21,527 nucleotides of DNA from Euglena gracilis (lineage: Eukaryota > Euglenozoa > Euglenophyceae > Euglenales > Euglenaceae): assembly GCA_900893395.1 (NCBI GenBank), contig CAAHFI010900725.1, positions 1 to 21,527 on the forward strand. Direction: 5' to 3'. The notes under the pieces are model-generated. The model had not been told where the DNA came from. It did not search any database and saw nothing but the letters and a program-made list of their open reading frames with translations. The position numbers were made by a program, and so were the translations under genes. Shown piece after piece: positions 1 to 11,200 of the stretch (positions are counted from its first letter, which is position 1; each line of letters opens with the position of its first letter).

Positions 1-121
1 GGTCTGCACTTTGCCCTTGTGAGGCCATGCCTTGTTCGCCGGCGGTTTGTTGTTTTGATTGTGATGACGCGTTGGGTTAGGAGTCTCTGCTTAGTGCCTT
101 TTTTCGCCGGAGTTGGCTGAT
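1..121 (+). repeat. Left inverted terminal repeat of the DIRS element
   Basis: Positions 15-121 are the reverse complement of 4395-4499, nearly base for base; the main difference is a T run near 105-113. Positions 1-27 are not shared with the right repeat. Instead they are the reverse complement of 4160-4184, the first half of the internal complementary region. This is the arrangement expected for the outer tip of a DIRS1-type left terminus. Confidence 0.85.
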
Positions 122-275
122 TCTTAACTGGCCCTTCGACACCCAGAAGAAAGGAAAAGAGTTATCGAAAGAAGAGAAAAGAGAAGAAGAAGTCAATAGC
201 AATTCAATATCCAGAAGATCACGAACCTGACGGTTATCAATTGAGAACCAAAAATTCAGTTTGAAGTAGACTTCG

Positions 276-938
276 ATGATCAATGAATTTACAAAGAAAT
301 GGGAAGTATGCTGTCGACGTGAACAACCTGGAGCAGCGGTGGCAGCTGCAGCTGGAGAACCTGAACGTGCTGTCGACAGTTGGCGGTCAGTGGCCATCAT
401 TTCCCCCCCAACAGAAATTTCCCATAACCAATCCCCCCCCAATGATGGCCACAACCTGTGGACAACAGTGGTCAGAAAGACCAGAAGGAGGAAAGAGATC
501 CCAGACCACTACGGGCAACAAAGCCTGGGCACTGGTGCCCAATCCAAGAAAAGGATGGGGCAGAAATCCCACAGGGGATGCCCAAGCCAAGGCCCACATT
601 GGTGCCCAGTCACCAGGGCACAGCCCCAACAGCAATGGGGCAGATGGAATCAAGGACAAGGTGGTGGCCAAGGGGGCCAATTCAACAAGCAAGTCCCCTC
701 AGGGAGGGGCAGAAAAAGTCTACCACCCCTCCCCACTCCATCTAACACACCCACCCCTTTCAGGGGGAAAGGGGGGGGCCACAGCAGCCCCCCAGATTTC
801 AAGTGGTCCTGGAAGGAAAGATTTCACAGCCCCGGCCATGGAGGCCAGAAGTATCAAAGGGGCTTGGGCCAAGATGGCCATTCAAAGGGCTATGGCAGCC
901 ATACAAGGGGTGGACCTCCACAGGCCCCCAGAAGCTAA
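276..938 (+). CDS. Putative DIRS gag-like ORF1, frame uncertain
   Basis: First ORF of the DIRS element, in the position where these elements carry a gag-like nucleic-acid-binding protein. One frame opens with ATG at 276. Another opens with ATG at 283 and has a better-looking amphipathic start (NNLEQRWQLQLENL). The basic stretch WTTVVRKTRRRKE (about 460-500) and the Gln/Gly/Arg-rich part (QQQWGRWNQGQGGGQGGQ, about 630-690) are in the 276 frame. A likely reading begins in the 283 frame and moves by one base at a C run (403-409 or 433-440), the same type of break as in the other genes of this element. No zinc knuckle is seen. Low complexity leaves all three frames open over parts of the region, so both start and end are tentative. 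Confidence 0.45.
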   Translation: MINEFTKKWEVCCRREQPGAAVAAAAGEPERAVDSWRSVAIISPPTEISHNQSPPNDGHNLWTTVVRKTRRRKEIPDHYGQQSLGTGAQSKKRMGQKSHRGCPSQGPHWCPVTRAQPQQQWGRWNQGQGGGQGGQFNKQVPSGRGRKSLPPLPTPSNTPTPFRGKGGGHSSPPDFKWSWKERFHSPGHGGQKYQRGLGQDGHSKGYGSHTRGGPPQAPRS

Positions 939-1118
939 GGGGCAGCCCCACAGGGGCTTTGTATTTAACACATTCTGCCCAGCCCCAGGAGGAAAAGGGA
1001 CCCCCAGAGGCCCCTCTGATGGAACAGGGGGAAGGGGAAGGACCCCACAAGTATTTCTTCATCATGCTTCAAATCCCCCAACCAAATCAACAAGGGGGGG
1101 ACCCTCAGTGGCCCCCCT

Positions 1119-3237
1119 ATGGTATGTAAACCAACTCAATCATCATGGAGGAGGCCAGATAGGCAAAACAGGGGCAGTAAGCCCTATGGTATGTATACCA
1201 ACAACAAGATCCTCCAGAGAGGTGAGCAGAGAGGAGAGTGCATGCACATCCCCCCAGAATATTTTTCTCTTTCCAAGGGCTCAAGCCCTAGGGGCCCTAA
1301 GGGTGAAATGTCCAACACCCCCAACCCAACCCCCCCAGAATCATCTAATTCAACAAATAAATTCCATGGAGGAAAAATGGGGAGACACCCCCTGCATCAC
1401 AGGCTGCAAAAGAGCCTAAAATGGTGGCAGAAAAACGCCCCCCCAGCAACATGTCGATTAATCAGAGATGGCATCCAACCCCCCTGGGTAAACCCACCAA
1501 CATTGTCCACCCACCCAAAACCCAGAGCCAACTTGGACCTGAAACAGGCAGAAAAAATTCTGCAGGATTACCAAAAATCTGGATCCGTGAAGTTGGTGGA
1601 GCATGGAAACACAAAACATCTAATTCCCTGGTTTTTAATTTCAAAACCAGAGGGGGAAAAGACAAAATGGCGCCTAATAAGCGACTGCAGGGAACTCAAT
1701 CAGGAGTTCCAAGTAAAACCCTTCAAGCTGGATCACATCCAGCACATTTTTCCAGTTTTGGAAAAGGGCCACTGGGCAGCCAAAATCGATCTGAAGGATG
1801 CATATTTTCACATCCCAGTCAGCCAGGCCCTAAGGCCATATTTAAGACATCAAGTGGGGGGGCAAACCTGGGAATTCCAGGCAGGCTGTTTTGGCCTAAA
1901 CATCATGCCTCAACTTTTCATGTCTGTCATGAAAACATTCGAAAAACTGTGGAGGAAAAGGGGCATCCAGGTTTTCATATACCTGGACGACATTTTGTTA
2001 GTTGCTCCCACCAGACACAATTTGCAAATTCACCTAAACACAGTCATCAAAGATTTGCTGAAATCAGGGTTCAAAATCAATGTCCAAAAATCAACCCTGG
2101 AACCAACACAAATTGTAAACCATCTGGGCTTTCAACTAAATTTCCAGGAAGGAAAATTACAGGTGCCCCCCCAAAAAGCCAAGACAATAAAAAGGGAACT
2201 GGGCAAAATTGTAAAAAAGGAGTTCATTTCAAAAAGACAGTTGGCTGCCATTTTGGGCCAAGTAAGATGCAATATAATGGCCCTGCCCTTTTTAAGGGCC
2301 TTCACAGACTCCCTTGCAAATTTCTTAGTGGCAAAGGCCACAGCCCCCTGGGATTCAAAACACTACATTTCCCAAGACATAAAGACCCAATTAAGGGAAA
2401 TAAAAATTCTGCTGGATACATGGGGGGGCAGACCCTTCCCCCAAAATGCAACAAGGGAGTTGCACTCAGACAGCAGCACTCATGCCTGGGGGGGCTAGAC
2501 ATTCGAACAGGAAAAATTATCCAGGAATTTTGGAGAGAAAACTCCATTTTACACATCAACGTCAAAGAATTAAGTGCTGCTATCAACACAGTAAAAAGTT
2601 TAAGCACACCAGGGGAAACAATTTCCTTGTCAGTGGACAACCAGGTAACTTACTATTACCTGACCAAAGGGGGGGCAGAAAAGACCCCTTCAACAAAATG
2701 CTAAGACCATTTTTCAAATGGTGCATGGAGCACAATGTAAACCTACAGGTAAAGTGGGTTCCCTCCAAAGAATGCCTAGCAGACCCAATCAGCAGATGGG
2801 AAATGGACAGGGGGGATTATTCACTGGACCCCCAACTTTTTCAATGGCTAAGACATCAGCTCCAAAATTATATAAACCCAGAAACAGACCTTTTTGCCTC
2901 CCCAGGCAACAAAAAACTGCCACAATTTGTGGCCAGGTGGCCCCATTGGGAGGCCAGGGGGGTGGATGCATTACAATGTCCACTGGACAACATGGGGGAT
3001 CTTTATGCAAACCCCCCCTGGTCAGTAATTCAAAAATTCCTGCCCAGATTGAAAATGTTTCCACAGACAAAAGTTTTGATGGTCACCCCCTACTGGGATT
3101 CAGCCACATGGTGGCCCCAATTAATAAAGATGAAAGTTCCAGGGACCCCCTGCCTCAAAATCACCCCCTACAGGGGTATGTTCACCAATTGCAGGGGGGA
3201 CAAAATGCCACCCCCCAGGTGGCCCTTCTTTGCATAA
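1119..3237 (+). pseudogene. DIRS pol: reverse transcriptase - RNase H - methyltransferase-like, frameshifted as assembled
   Basis: This region copies the element RNA into DNA. The RT lies in one frame, 1119-2498: fingers motif SDCRELNQ, motif A IDLKDAYFHIP with Asp at 1788-1790, motif B FGLNIMPQLF, and catalytic YLDD at 1980-1991. RNase H follows across three frames: HSDSS before the G7 run at 2488-2494, then NVKELSAA and SVDNQVTYYYL in the next frame, then after the G7 run at 2669-2675 the PSKECLADPISR end motif. The third frame continues into a domain with DLFASPGNKKLP, YANPPWS and TPYWDSATWWP, the block usually described in DIRS elements as a Dam-like N6-adenine methyltransferase; NPPW is compatible with its motif IV. 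Both internal shifts equal the loss of one G. All key motifs remain, so the ancestral gene was functional. The 1119 start is only where the frame opens; translation may begin upstream. Confidence 0.85.
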
Positions 3238-4500
3238 TTTGCTCAGGCAAATTTTGGAGGGGAAACAAATACAAAATCAAACCATTGACGATTTCCTGGG
3301 AAGAAACCCAAGTTTAAAGCGTTATCAAAGTGCTTTCACGCTTTTATGGGTGATTTTGGAGAAAAGGGGGATCCCCCCCCTGAAGCCACCACTGACCAGG
3401 TGGCTGAAGCTTTGATTCAATTATTCCAATTCTCAAAGGCCCAGGCCCGTAATGCATACAGTGCAATGCTTTTAATCCCTGGGTTTGGTGGTTTGAGGTT
3501 CCATGGAGTGTTAATGCCTTATAAAAGGCTTTGGAACCAGAATTTGGAGAAGTATGGGGCTTTTTGGGACCCCCTGCCAATCCTCCTGGGGCTGGCAAAG
3601 GAGCCTATGCCCACTGATATTTGTACATTGCGTACACAACTCATTTTTTGCTGTAGAATTCTCTGTTTATACCGTTCCTCTGATTTGGCCAATGTCAAGC
3701 GAACTACAAGCTTTTTGGGTAGGGCACCCTACATTAAGATCAAACGTAAAGGGCAGAAATTCCACAAGTGGGAGAGAGTTGTGTCTTTTCCCCAATGTCC
3801 ACAAATCAGCCCTTTTCATTTAATGCTGTCTTATGTGGCAAGCACACGGTTTTACGTGAGACCTGGGGGCCCCCTTCTTCTTTCATTAAAACCCCCCTAT
3901 AAACCCATAAGTGCTGACACAATTGCTTCCTTAACAAAAGATTTTTTGACCAGACATGGGGTACCCCCCAGGTGTGGGGGGCCCACTCCACCAGAGGGGC
4001 AGGGGTTGGTTTACTCAAAAAATTGGGCCTTTCTGCCCAAGAAGTTTGTGAAATTGGTCAGTGGAAGGGGGTTGAGGCTTTCACAGCACATTATCAAAGA
4101 CTTGGTGCCCAAGGTGCCTTGGAAAATGCCCTGGCCCCCCTGATTTCAGTGCACAATCTGGCCTCACAAGGGCAAAGTGCAGAGCCCGAGGTGTCTCGTA
4201 CTCCCTCGAACAAAAGTGACCAGGGAGGAAGGGACACCGAGGGCGAAGCACAAAGACCTTGTGAGCCCGACCCCCCCGCCCGTAAAAGAAAATTTGTGTT
4301 CAATAGCCCTCGGTCAGAAAATGGGGGCCAGGGAGGGGGAGGGGGGGACGCCCCCCAGGGGAAAGAAGCCACGCCGCCAAGTCGGAGCAGCATCATCAGC
4401 CAACTCCGGCGAGGCGGCACTAAGCAGAGACTCCTAACCCAACGCGTCATCACAATCAAAACAACAAACCGCCGGCGAACAAGGCATGGCCTCACAAGGT
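3230..4500 (+). pseudogene. DIRS tyrosine recombinase, frameshifted as assembled
   Basis: This enzyme integrates the circular DNA intermediate of the DIRS element. The N-terminal helices occupy one frame from about 3230 (motif QNQTIDDFLGRNPSL). The frame changes at the C8 run 3373-3380 and then runs through the core domain. The first catalytic Arg is at 3673-3675 (LCLYRSSDLANV). A second change at the C6 run 3964-3969 leads to the HxxR box AHSTRG (His 3984-3986, Arg 3993-3995), then QWKGVEAF (Trp in the usual His/Trp position) and the nucleophile Tyr at 4092-4094 (TAHYQRL). The R-H-R-W-Y set is therefore complete. Both changes equal one lost C. The tail after about 4150 is basic and low-complexity; it overlaps the internal complementary region and right repeat, and the frame stays open to 4640, past the element end, so the true stop is unknown. 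Confidence 0.87.
4160..4265. repeat. Internal complementary region (ICR) of the DIRS element
   Basis: Positions 4160-4184 are the reverse complement of the left tip (1-27, with a one-base gap), and 4195-4265 are the reverse complement of the right tip (4490-4561, nearly perfect). The two halves lie side by side, as if the element's ends were joined and copied in reverse. In DIRS1 models the ICR templates completion of the ends and circle formation. It overlaps the coding region for the recombinase tail. Confidence 0.85.
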
Positions 4501-4561
4501 CTTTGTGCTTCGCCCTCGGTGTCCCTTCCTCCCTGGTCACTTTGTTCGAGGGAGTACGACA
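4395..4561 (-). repeat. Right inverted terminal repeat and right tip of the DIRS element
   Basis: Positions 4395-4499 are the reverse complement of 15-121. Positions 4490-4561 form the right-specific tip, matched in reverse by the ICR half at 4195-4265. Similarity ends within GTACGACAC. The next base pairs belong to the neighbouring LTR, which gives a sharp insertion boundary. Confidence 0.85.
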
Positions 4562-4894
4562 CAAGGCAAAGGGAGAGGAGATTTTGTTTTGGGACCCGAG
4601 TCCCTTTTCTGTTGTTCTTGTTGACCTCTTCGGGTCTTGATAAGAAAAAAAATAATTGTAAAGATTGGGGTCTTCGCCCTCAAAGGAAAACCTACTTACA
4701 AAACCAACCCAATAAGACCTTAAGCTAAGTAGGAACCAAGTGTTTCTATTCTGCAAAGGAATTCCCTAACTGGGACGTCATCACCAGTTAGTGCAGAATC
4801 ACATAGCACTGTGTGCAGCTGGCCAAAGGCCAGTTAACAGGCATTCGCCCTTTGTAGCAGACAATGCCATGGCATCATGGCTGCCTGGTACACA
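4560..4894 (-). repeat. 3' LTR of the gag-only element, outer edge cut by DIRS
   Basis: On the sense (-) strand it begins TGTGTACC at 4894. Against the 5' LTR the visible differences are a short A-rich indel near 4642-4653 (GATAAGAAAAA versus GATAAAGAGAAC), one missing C near 4679 and one missing T near 4747; otherwise the copies look identical, which suggests recent insertion. Similarity stops at 4560, exactly at the DIRS right end, so the last few bases of the LTR are probably beyond the DIRS insertion. Confidence 0.82.
4748..4799. promoter_or_regulatory. Nested 8+8 bp palindrome with GACGTC core in the 3' LTR
   Basis: Two perfect 8-bp inverted repeats are nested: ATTCTGCA (4748-4755) with TGCAGAAT (4792-4799), and CTAACTGG (4766-4773) with CCAGTTAG (4784-4791). 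The central loop holds GACGTCATC, an ACGT-core site of the kind bound by bZIP factors in plants and by CREB/ATF in animals. The block is fully preserved in the other LTR. A regulatory role is inferred, not shown. Confidence 0.45.
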
Positions 4895-4904
4895 TCCCCC
4901 TCCC
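4895..4904 (-). promoter_or_regulatory. Polypurine tract next to the 3' LTR
   Basis: The sense strand reads GGGAGGGGGA directly followed by TGTGTACC of the LTR. In LTR retrotransposons this RNase-H-resistant tract primes plus-strand DNA synthesis and defines the LTR 5' end. Its exact placement independently supports the LTR call and the - strand orientation. Confidence 0.7.
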
Positions 4905-5405
4905 AGGGCTATGCCCGATTTCCCTCCTGGACCAGGCCAGTCGGGATGCCAGGCACAGCCCTGTGTGGGATGGGCACCAGGAACCATGCTTGGTTCCAAC
5001 TTACCTTAGGGTATAATATGTCACCCAAACCCGAAAACGCGCAAAAGAGGTTACCGCTTAGGCGGCTACCTACTTTTTTTTGCGTTAAAGGGTTGAGGAC
5101 AAGTATAAGCCCAAGGAAAATGGGGCTGGAAGGTTTTCCATTCCAGAAACCCATCCTCCCTGTTTGGGTGTGCCAAAGGCACTTGAGGTGGTATATTCCA
5201 GAACTCAGAAAAGAATTCTGGGGTGGGTGTGGAAGGGGGGGCACCTGGCCAGTCAGACCTGACCAGGGAGAGAAGAACTACTTTACAGAACCAACTGCCG
5301 GAGCCAGCTTTTGCCCAGGGGGGAAAGGGAGAGGAGTGGGGGGCTGGTCTTAGGACCGTGAAAAGGAATTTTTGCTGGCGGGCAGCCTTATGGGCCTTAG
5401 GGCCG
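4905..5405. other. Unique non-coding stretch inside the LTR element
   Basis: No credible coding region or RNA gene is seen. Short open frames here have no recognisable motif and no consistent codon character. It includes a C-rich sense stretch near 5222-5245. This is the 3' untranslated interior of the gag-only element. Confidence 0.5.
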
Positions 5406-5414
5406 AAAGAAGTT

Positions 5415-5456
5415 GACTACTTATTACGGCGTGCGCGCTGCACGCTGTGCGTAGTC
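5415..5456. repeat. Two-tier hairpin
   Basis: The outer stem GACTAC/GTAGTC (5415-5420 with 5451-5456) encloses the inner stem GCGTGC/GCACGC (5429-5434 with 5440-5445, loop GCGCT). It is followed by the 4-nt-loop hairpin AGCGC-CGTG-GCGCT near 5462-5475. It belongs to the hairpin family found throughout the LTR element. Confidence 0.6.
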
Positions 5457-5510
5457 TTACTAGCGCCGTGGCGCTTTTGTGGTTCTTCGCTCTGCACCAA
5501 GACGATGAAT

Positions 5511-5742
5511 AGCGCCGAAGCGCTTTTGGGACTTCGCCCTTTTGGGGGGGGGGCTTTCAGCCGAAGCTGATTTTGGGACTTCGCCCTTTCAGGGGGGGGG
5601 GCTTTCAGCCGAAGCTGATTGTGGGACTTCGCCCTCTCCGGGGGGGGGCTTTCAGCCGAAGCTGATTGTGGGACTTCGCCCTCCCGGGGGGGGGGGCTTC
5701 AGCCAATTGTGTGCAAAGCGTTCTGTTTTCAGCCGAGGCTGA
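5511..5742. repeat. G-tract minisatellite with CGAA-loop hairpins
   Basis: About four units of some 47-50 bp contain GGGACTTCGCCCT, a run of 8-10 G, and the perfect hairpin TCAGC-CGAA-GCTGA (5557-5570, 5605-5618, 5652-5665). The array is preceded by AGCGC-CGAA-GCGCT (5511-5524) and followed by TCAGC-CGAG-GCTGA (5729-5742). On the sense strand of the LTR element the loops read C(TTCG)G or C(CTCG)G. Confidence 0.75.
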
Positions 5743-6235
5743 CTTTTTGTGTAAAGAAAACGGAAACCGTTTTCTGGTTTGGTTGTAGTTGTGACTAAAA
5801 AATCGAAAAAATTCGAAATTTTAGGAAAAGACTTTTTTTTTTAAAAAAAAATTCGTCCGAAGACGATTGTAACGGTTGATTGTGATGTTTGAAGATGATT
5901 TATTTGTAACACATTGTATGAGTTTGTTAAACCTAAAATTTGGTGCATATCCATGCTTTGTACGCTTTGAGCCTGTCGGCCCTTGTCAGGGGGGGCAGGC
6001 AAATGCTGTCCACAGCATTTTTTTAAAGAATATTTGTAAACAACATTGGACAATTCGCAACGCAAAGCAATGTTGTATGTTACAGCAGTGAAGTGAGGCA
6101 TAAGCCTCCACAGAAGTAAATTATAAAGAATAAACCTCGCTCATCGAAACGAGTATTGTAAGTACTTGTCCACGGCTGTCCTGCAGAGTAAGCAACAGGC
6201 AAGGATCAGCCTTTTTGTAAAAAAATAATGTGAGT
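5743..6235. other. AT-rich non-coding spacer
   Basis: The stretch has homopolymeric A/T near 5810-5855 and otherwise unremarkable sequence with several TTGTA words. No gene, RNA or transposon feature is recognised. Confidence 0.5.
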
Positions 6236-6540
6236 TCGGGGGGGCTGTGACTTCGCACTGCCAACGGGGGGGGGGCTGTGGCTTCGCACATTCGGGGGGG
6301 GGGGGTGTGGCTTCGCACATTCGGTGGGCTGTGACTTCGCACATTCGGGGGGGGGGGGGGCTGTGGCTTCGTACATTCGGGGGGGGCTGTGGCTTCGCAC
6401 ATTCGGGGGGGGGGGGGCTGTGTCTTCGCACATTCGGGGGGGGGGGGGTTGTGGCTTCGCACATTCGTGGGGGGGGGGGGCTGTGGCTTCGCACATTCGG
6501 GGGGGGGGTGGTGGCTTCGCACACTTCGGGGGGGGGGGCT
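6236..6540. repeat. About 30-bp G-tract minisatellite, 10 units
   Basis: Ten copies of a unit based on CTGTGGCTTCGCACATTCG are each followed by an uninterrupted G run of about 6 to 14. The core carries TGTG/CACA arms around GCTTCG. Unit length varies mainly in the G run. Long proline-rich open frames on the other strand simply reflect the C runs and are not treated as genes. Confidence 0.85.
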
Positions 6541-6845
6541 GGTAAAAAATTTACAACCGTTGTCACTTGTAGTGGAATGATGTTGAAGAAAGTCAAAAAA
6601 AAATTTTTTGTGTGTAAAAGAAAACTTGCATTCGCAAAGAAAACCTGCCTTTCTGGCAATTATGGCTGTCCAGCCTCGAACACAAGCAAACTGCACACCT
6701 AGAACAGTGTGCGCTCAGATTTCACGTGCAGCAATGGCTGTTCAGCCTCCAAGCAAACCGCACACCTGGAAACAGTACAGGTGCAGATTTCACTGCCCTT
6801 CATTATACTGTGGTGTGTTTCTGTGTGGTGTGGTTCGGTGTGGCT
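6541..6845. other. Non-coding spacer with a duplicated segment
   Basis: Contains two related copies of a segment with ATGGCTGT-CAGCCTC-AAGCAAAC-GCACACCT (near 6660-6700 and 6733-6769), a short degenerate tandem duplication. There is no coding evidence. Confidence 0.45.
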
Positions 6846-8069
<1,224 letters not shown>

Positions 8070-8123
8070 GTGTACTGTTTCACCTGTGCGGTGCTTGTAC
8101 GGATTCACTAAAAAAATATTTTG

Positions 8124-8240
8124 ATGCAGATTGTACGCATTGTATCGCATTGTACCACATTGTACATCAGGACATTATATCACATTGTACACCAAGGCAT
8201 TGTACCGCATTGTACCACATTGTATGCCAAGGCAAAGTTG
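8124..8240. repeat. TTGTA-rich short tandem repeats
   Basis: CATTGTA and close variants (GCATTGTACC, CACATTGTAC) recur about ten times, including an imperfect duplication of a roughly 55-60 bp block. TTGTA also lies beside many hairpins elsewhere in the element. Confidence 0.65.
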
Positions 8241-11200
8241 TAAAAGAAAAATGTTGCAGTTTGAAGAAAAAATCACTGACTTTTGCGTTTCGGTGGACTG
8301 TGGCTACAGTCCAGTTATTTTCGGTGTCCTGCCTCATAAAAGGCCTCAAAAATATTTTGCCTCCTTAAAGGCTTGGAAACGGTGTTTTGCCTCCGTAAAG
8401 GCTTGTATGGTTGAGCAGTGAGGACCAACCCAACCGGAAAAAGGCATCCAGTTGGTTCAGAACACACCTCTGCGGGTACTGACTCCAAAGTCACTTGTAG
8501 GGTTGAAGGTACCGTAAAAACGGTTCTTGGACTGAGGTAAAGCATCCTGCACATTGTGAAACATAAAAGAAAATTGTGTTTTGTTGTAGAATATTATTCA
8601 TAGCACCGAAAATTGTTGTTGGTGTATGAATATGAAGTTTCTTGGACAGAACTAATGATTTCAGTGACAGTCTTTATGATTTTCATCGCATTCTGCGCAT
8701 TCACAACCGAGGATTTTGTTATCTCAAAATCCGCGACAGTGGGTACAGCTTTCTGCTGATTGTGGGAGAAAAATGTCACTAAAATCATATTGTGCGGTTG
8801 AAAAGTTTACAGTACAGAAGGAATTCACTCCAGTTTCACATAGCTGTGGAATCATACGGTAATTTGTGCATACTGCACTTTCAGGGTAATCACCCTCACC
8901 AAAAGTACATTGGTCAAGGTGTTATCCGCGAAAATCGCAAAAAGTTGCGAATTTCGCTAAAATTGTAAGAAAAAATTTTTTTTTTCAGAGAAAAAATCAC
9001 TGAAAAAATGTAAATGTGAAAATTTTTTTGTCAGTTTTATGCACTACGGCACTTCAGCTTGCTCACAGAGCTTTGTAGGGATTCAAGCGTATTTTTGGCC
9101 AGGGGTGGTGCTCATCCGAGCTTTACCGCAAAAAGCGGTGTCACTATACAGTGATTGAAAATACGCTTGAATTATTGTTAAAAAAATGAAAATTTGTAGG
9201 AAAAACTGCTGCGGTGTATTGCAAGCGAAATACGCAAATGAAAATGCAATCACACCTGTGACAGCTTGTCCATTGTACATTATTGTAATTGATATTGACC
9301 GAAGGCCATTGGACCATACGGTCACTCTTGATCCGACCGTAGTCGGTTGTATGAACAATCCTTGTGAATTCTTCACATTGTCAAAAATCATTGTCTATTG
9401 GAAGGAGAGGGAAAGAGCACAAAAATTTGCAAAACGGCAAAATTTTTGAAAAAAATGTAAAATTTCTGAAAAATCGCTAAAATTTTTGAAAAAATCAAAA
9501 TTTTAGAAAATTTGAAAGTCTTTGTACAAAAATAAAACGTGAATTGTGTATGTCACCACTTTTGCAGCAACATACGCGATTTACGTATTGTTCACCACAT
9601 TCGCGATTGAGATTGTTGTGTGCAATACTGCATTTGAATCGCGAATTGTGATATTGTTGTAGACAGTTGTTGATTCACAAAAATCTTTATTTTCTTGCCA
9701 AAAACAGAAATGTTTTTGAAAAAATCACGATTTTTGTGTTGAGTGGCACCTAAATGCCTTTGTACATAGGAACAGTTCAGGTCGCTATTTTTACGCATGG
9801 AACCGCGAATTTCACGATTTGGATCGCGAAAAACGCAATTCTGGCATAAAAAAACATTTTTGTAAAAAAATCTGCAAATTCACAAAAAAATTCATGATTT
9901 TGCAAAAAACCGTTTCATTGTATGTAGGTTGTGCAATTCGCGTTTATTTTTCGCGACAATAATGATATTCATCACATTGTTCGCGGTTCCAATTGTAGGA
10001 ATGTGGCACCTCCTAAGAGGTTTGTGCGGACATCCGTCCATTATGGTTGGGGAGAGTATGTAAACGCGAATTTTGTGTTGTACATTGTCAAAATCATGTT
10101 TTGAAAAAGATTCACCGTTCCAGAGATGAAAAACACATTTTCATCCCCAAAAGGGTGATATTGTAGGTAAGAAGCAAAAATTTTGACTTATACGGTTGAA
10201 AAGGTGATTATCACCACTTCATCGAGACTTTGGTGACAGAAATCACCACAGTCGCGTTTTGATGGTGTGTTCTTAATCCCATAGGTCTTTGGACATGAGT
10301 GATCACTGCGGATCCTTGGGAAAAAGATTGTATGTTGAAAATTATAGTGGTAAGTGCGTATTCGCTTGGATTTTGGAAAACCAAGATTCCAAGACGCGTT
10401 ATTGTAAAAAATTGTAAGGATTCCAAATGAGATTCGCGAAAACTTCGCTTTCAGACCGGTAGAAGGCTGAAAACATAGTTTTCCGAACCACATTCGAGAA
10501 TTCGGTGTGTCCTTGGACACTTGTGTGGGAATACTTCCCGTTGTAGTCTTGGGGGAGTGGCATTCAGCCCTTCATGGTGAAATCAAAAGGGGGGTTTGGA
10601 ATTCGCGACATCCGCGATTCCAATCAAAGGTGCGATTCTCGCTTTTGTGTTTCACAACGGTTTTCCGCACAGAGCGGTTATACAACCAAGTGTATTTTGT
10701 AAGATTCAAGTGTATGCACTGTACCCAAGGTACTTTGGATGGAACCAAGTGTACCAAGTGTACAATGTAGTTCAATGGTAGGTAAAACGGTAAGTTGTGA
10801 ATGGTTTACAGTTCAGAATCAGGTTCTGCAGAAATTCTCCAACGGTATGCGCATTGGCTGGGTGTGCAAGTGTTGTTGTGCATGTCGGTCTGGTGTCGTG
10901 CGTAAAAGTTGGTGTTGAAAGTTGTAGCTGCTGGGGGTGTACAGGGGTGTCCAGAATCGACACACCTGGTGGAAAACGAAAAAGTTTTGCAGCTGGGCGG
11001 TTACTCGACACCGTTTAAACTTCAGGCCTGTTGTGCTTTCACCTTGGAACCCAGTGAAACGAGGGGGGTTAAGCTACTTGCTTTCCCTACCGCATGGAAA
11101 ACGTGCGGTGAAAAGTCAGTGGGCAGGGGGCCAGCTTTCTCTTTACCCCTAGGGTGGAAAACGGTGTTTTACGGTTGTAGAAAACGTTGTTGCTGGGCGG

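Larger units (their letters stand above)
1..4561 (+). mobile_element. DIRS1-type tyrosine-recombinase retrotransposon
   Basis: The element has gag-like, RT/RNase H/methyltransferase-like and tyrosine-recombinase regions on the + strand, between inverted terminal repeats and next to an internal complementary region. This layout is diagnostic of DIRS1-type elements, which replicate through a circular DNA intermediate and integrate with a tyrosine recombinase rather than a DDE integrase, leaving no target duplication. The right end is set at about 4561, where similarity to the internal complementary region stops. The left end is at or just before position 1, because the internal region matches the window from its first bases. 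The length of about 4.56 kb is normal for the group. Reading frames change at several G/C homopolymers, so the copy is either slightly decayed or has sequencing errors. Positions 122-275 are an A-rich leader without a recognised gene. Confidence 0.88.

Noticed and set aside
5511-6540. CRISPR-like repeat arrays
   Set aside because: Units are directly tandem with no unique spacers of constant length, no cas genes, and a eukaryotic context.
6121-6702. Proline- or glycine-rich ORFs across the G-tract minisatellite
   Set aside because: They are translations of C or G runs whose length changes from unit to unit; overlapping versions exist in several frames.
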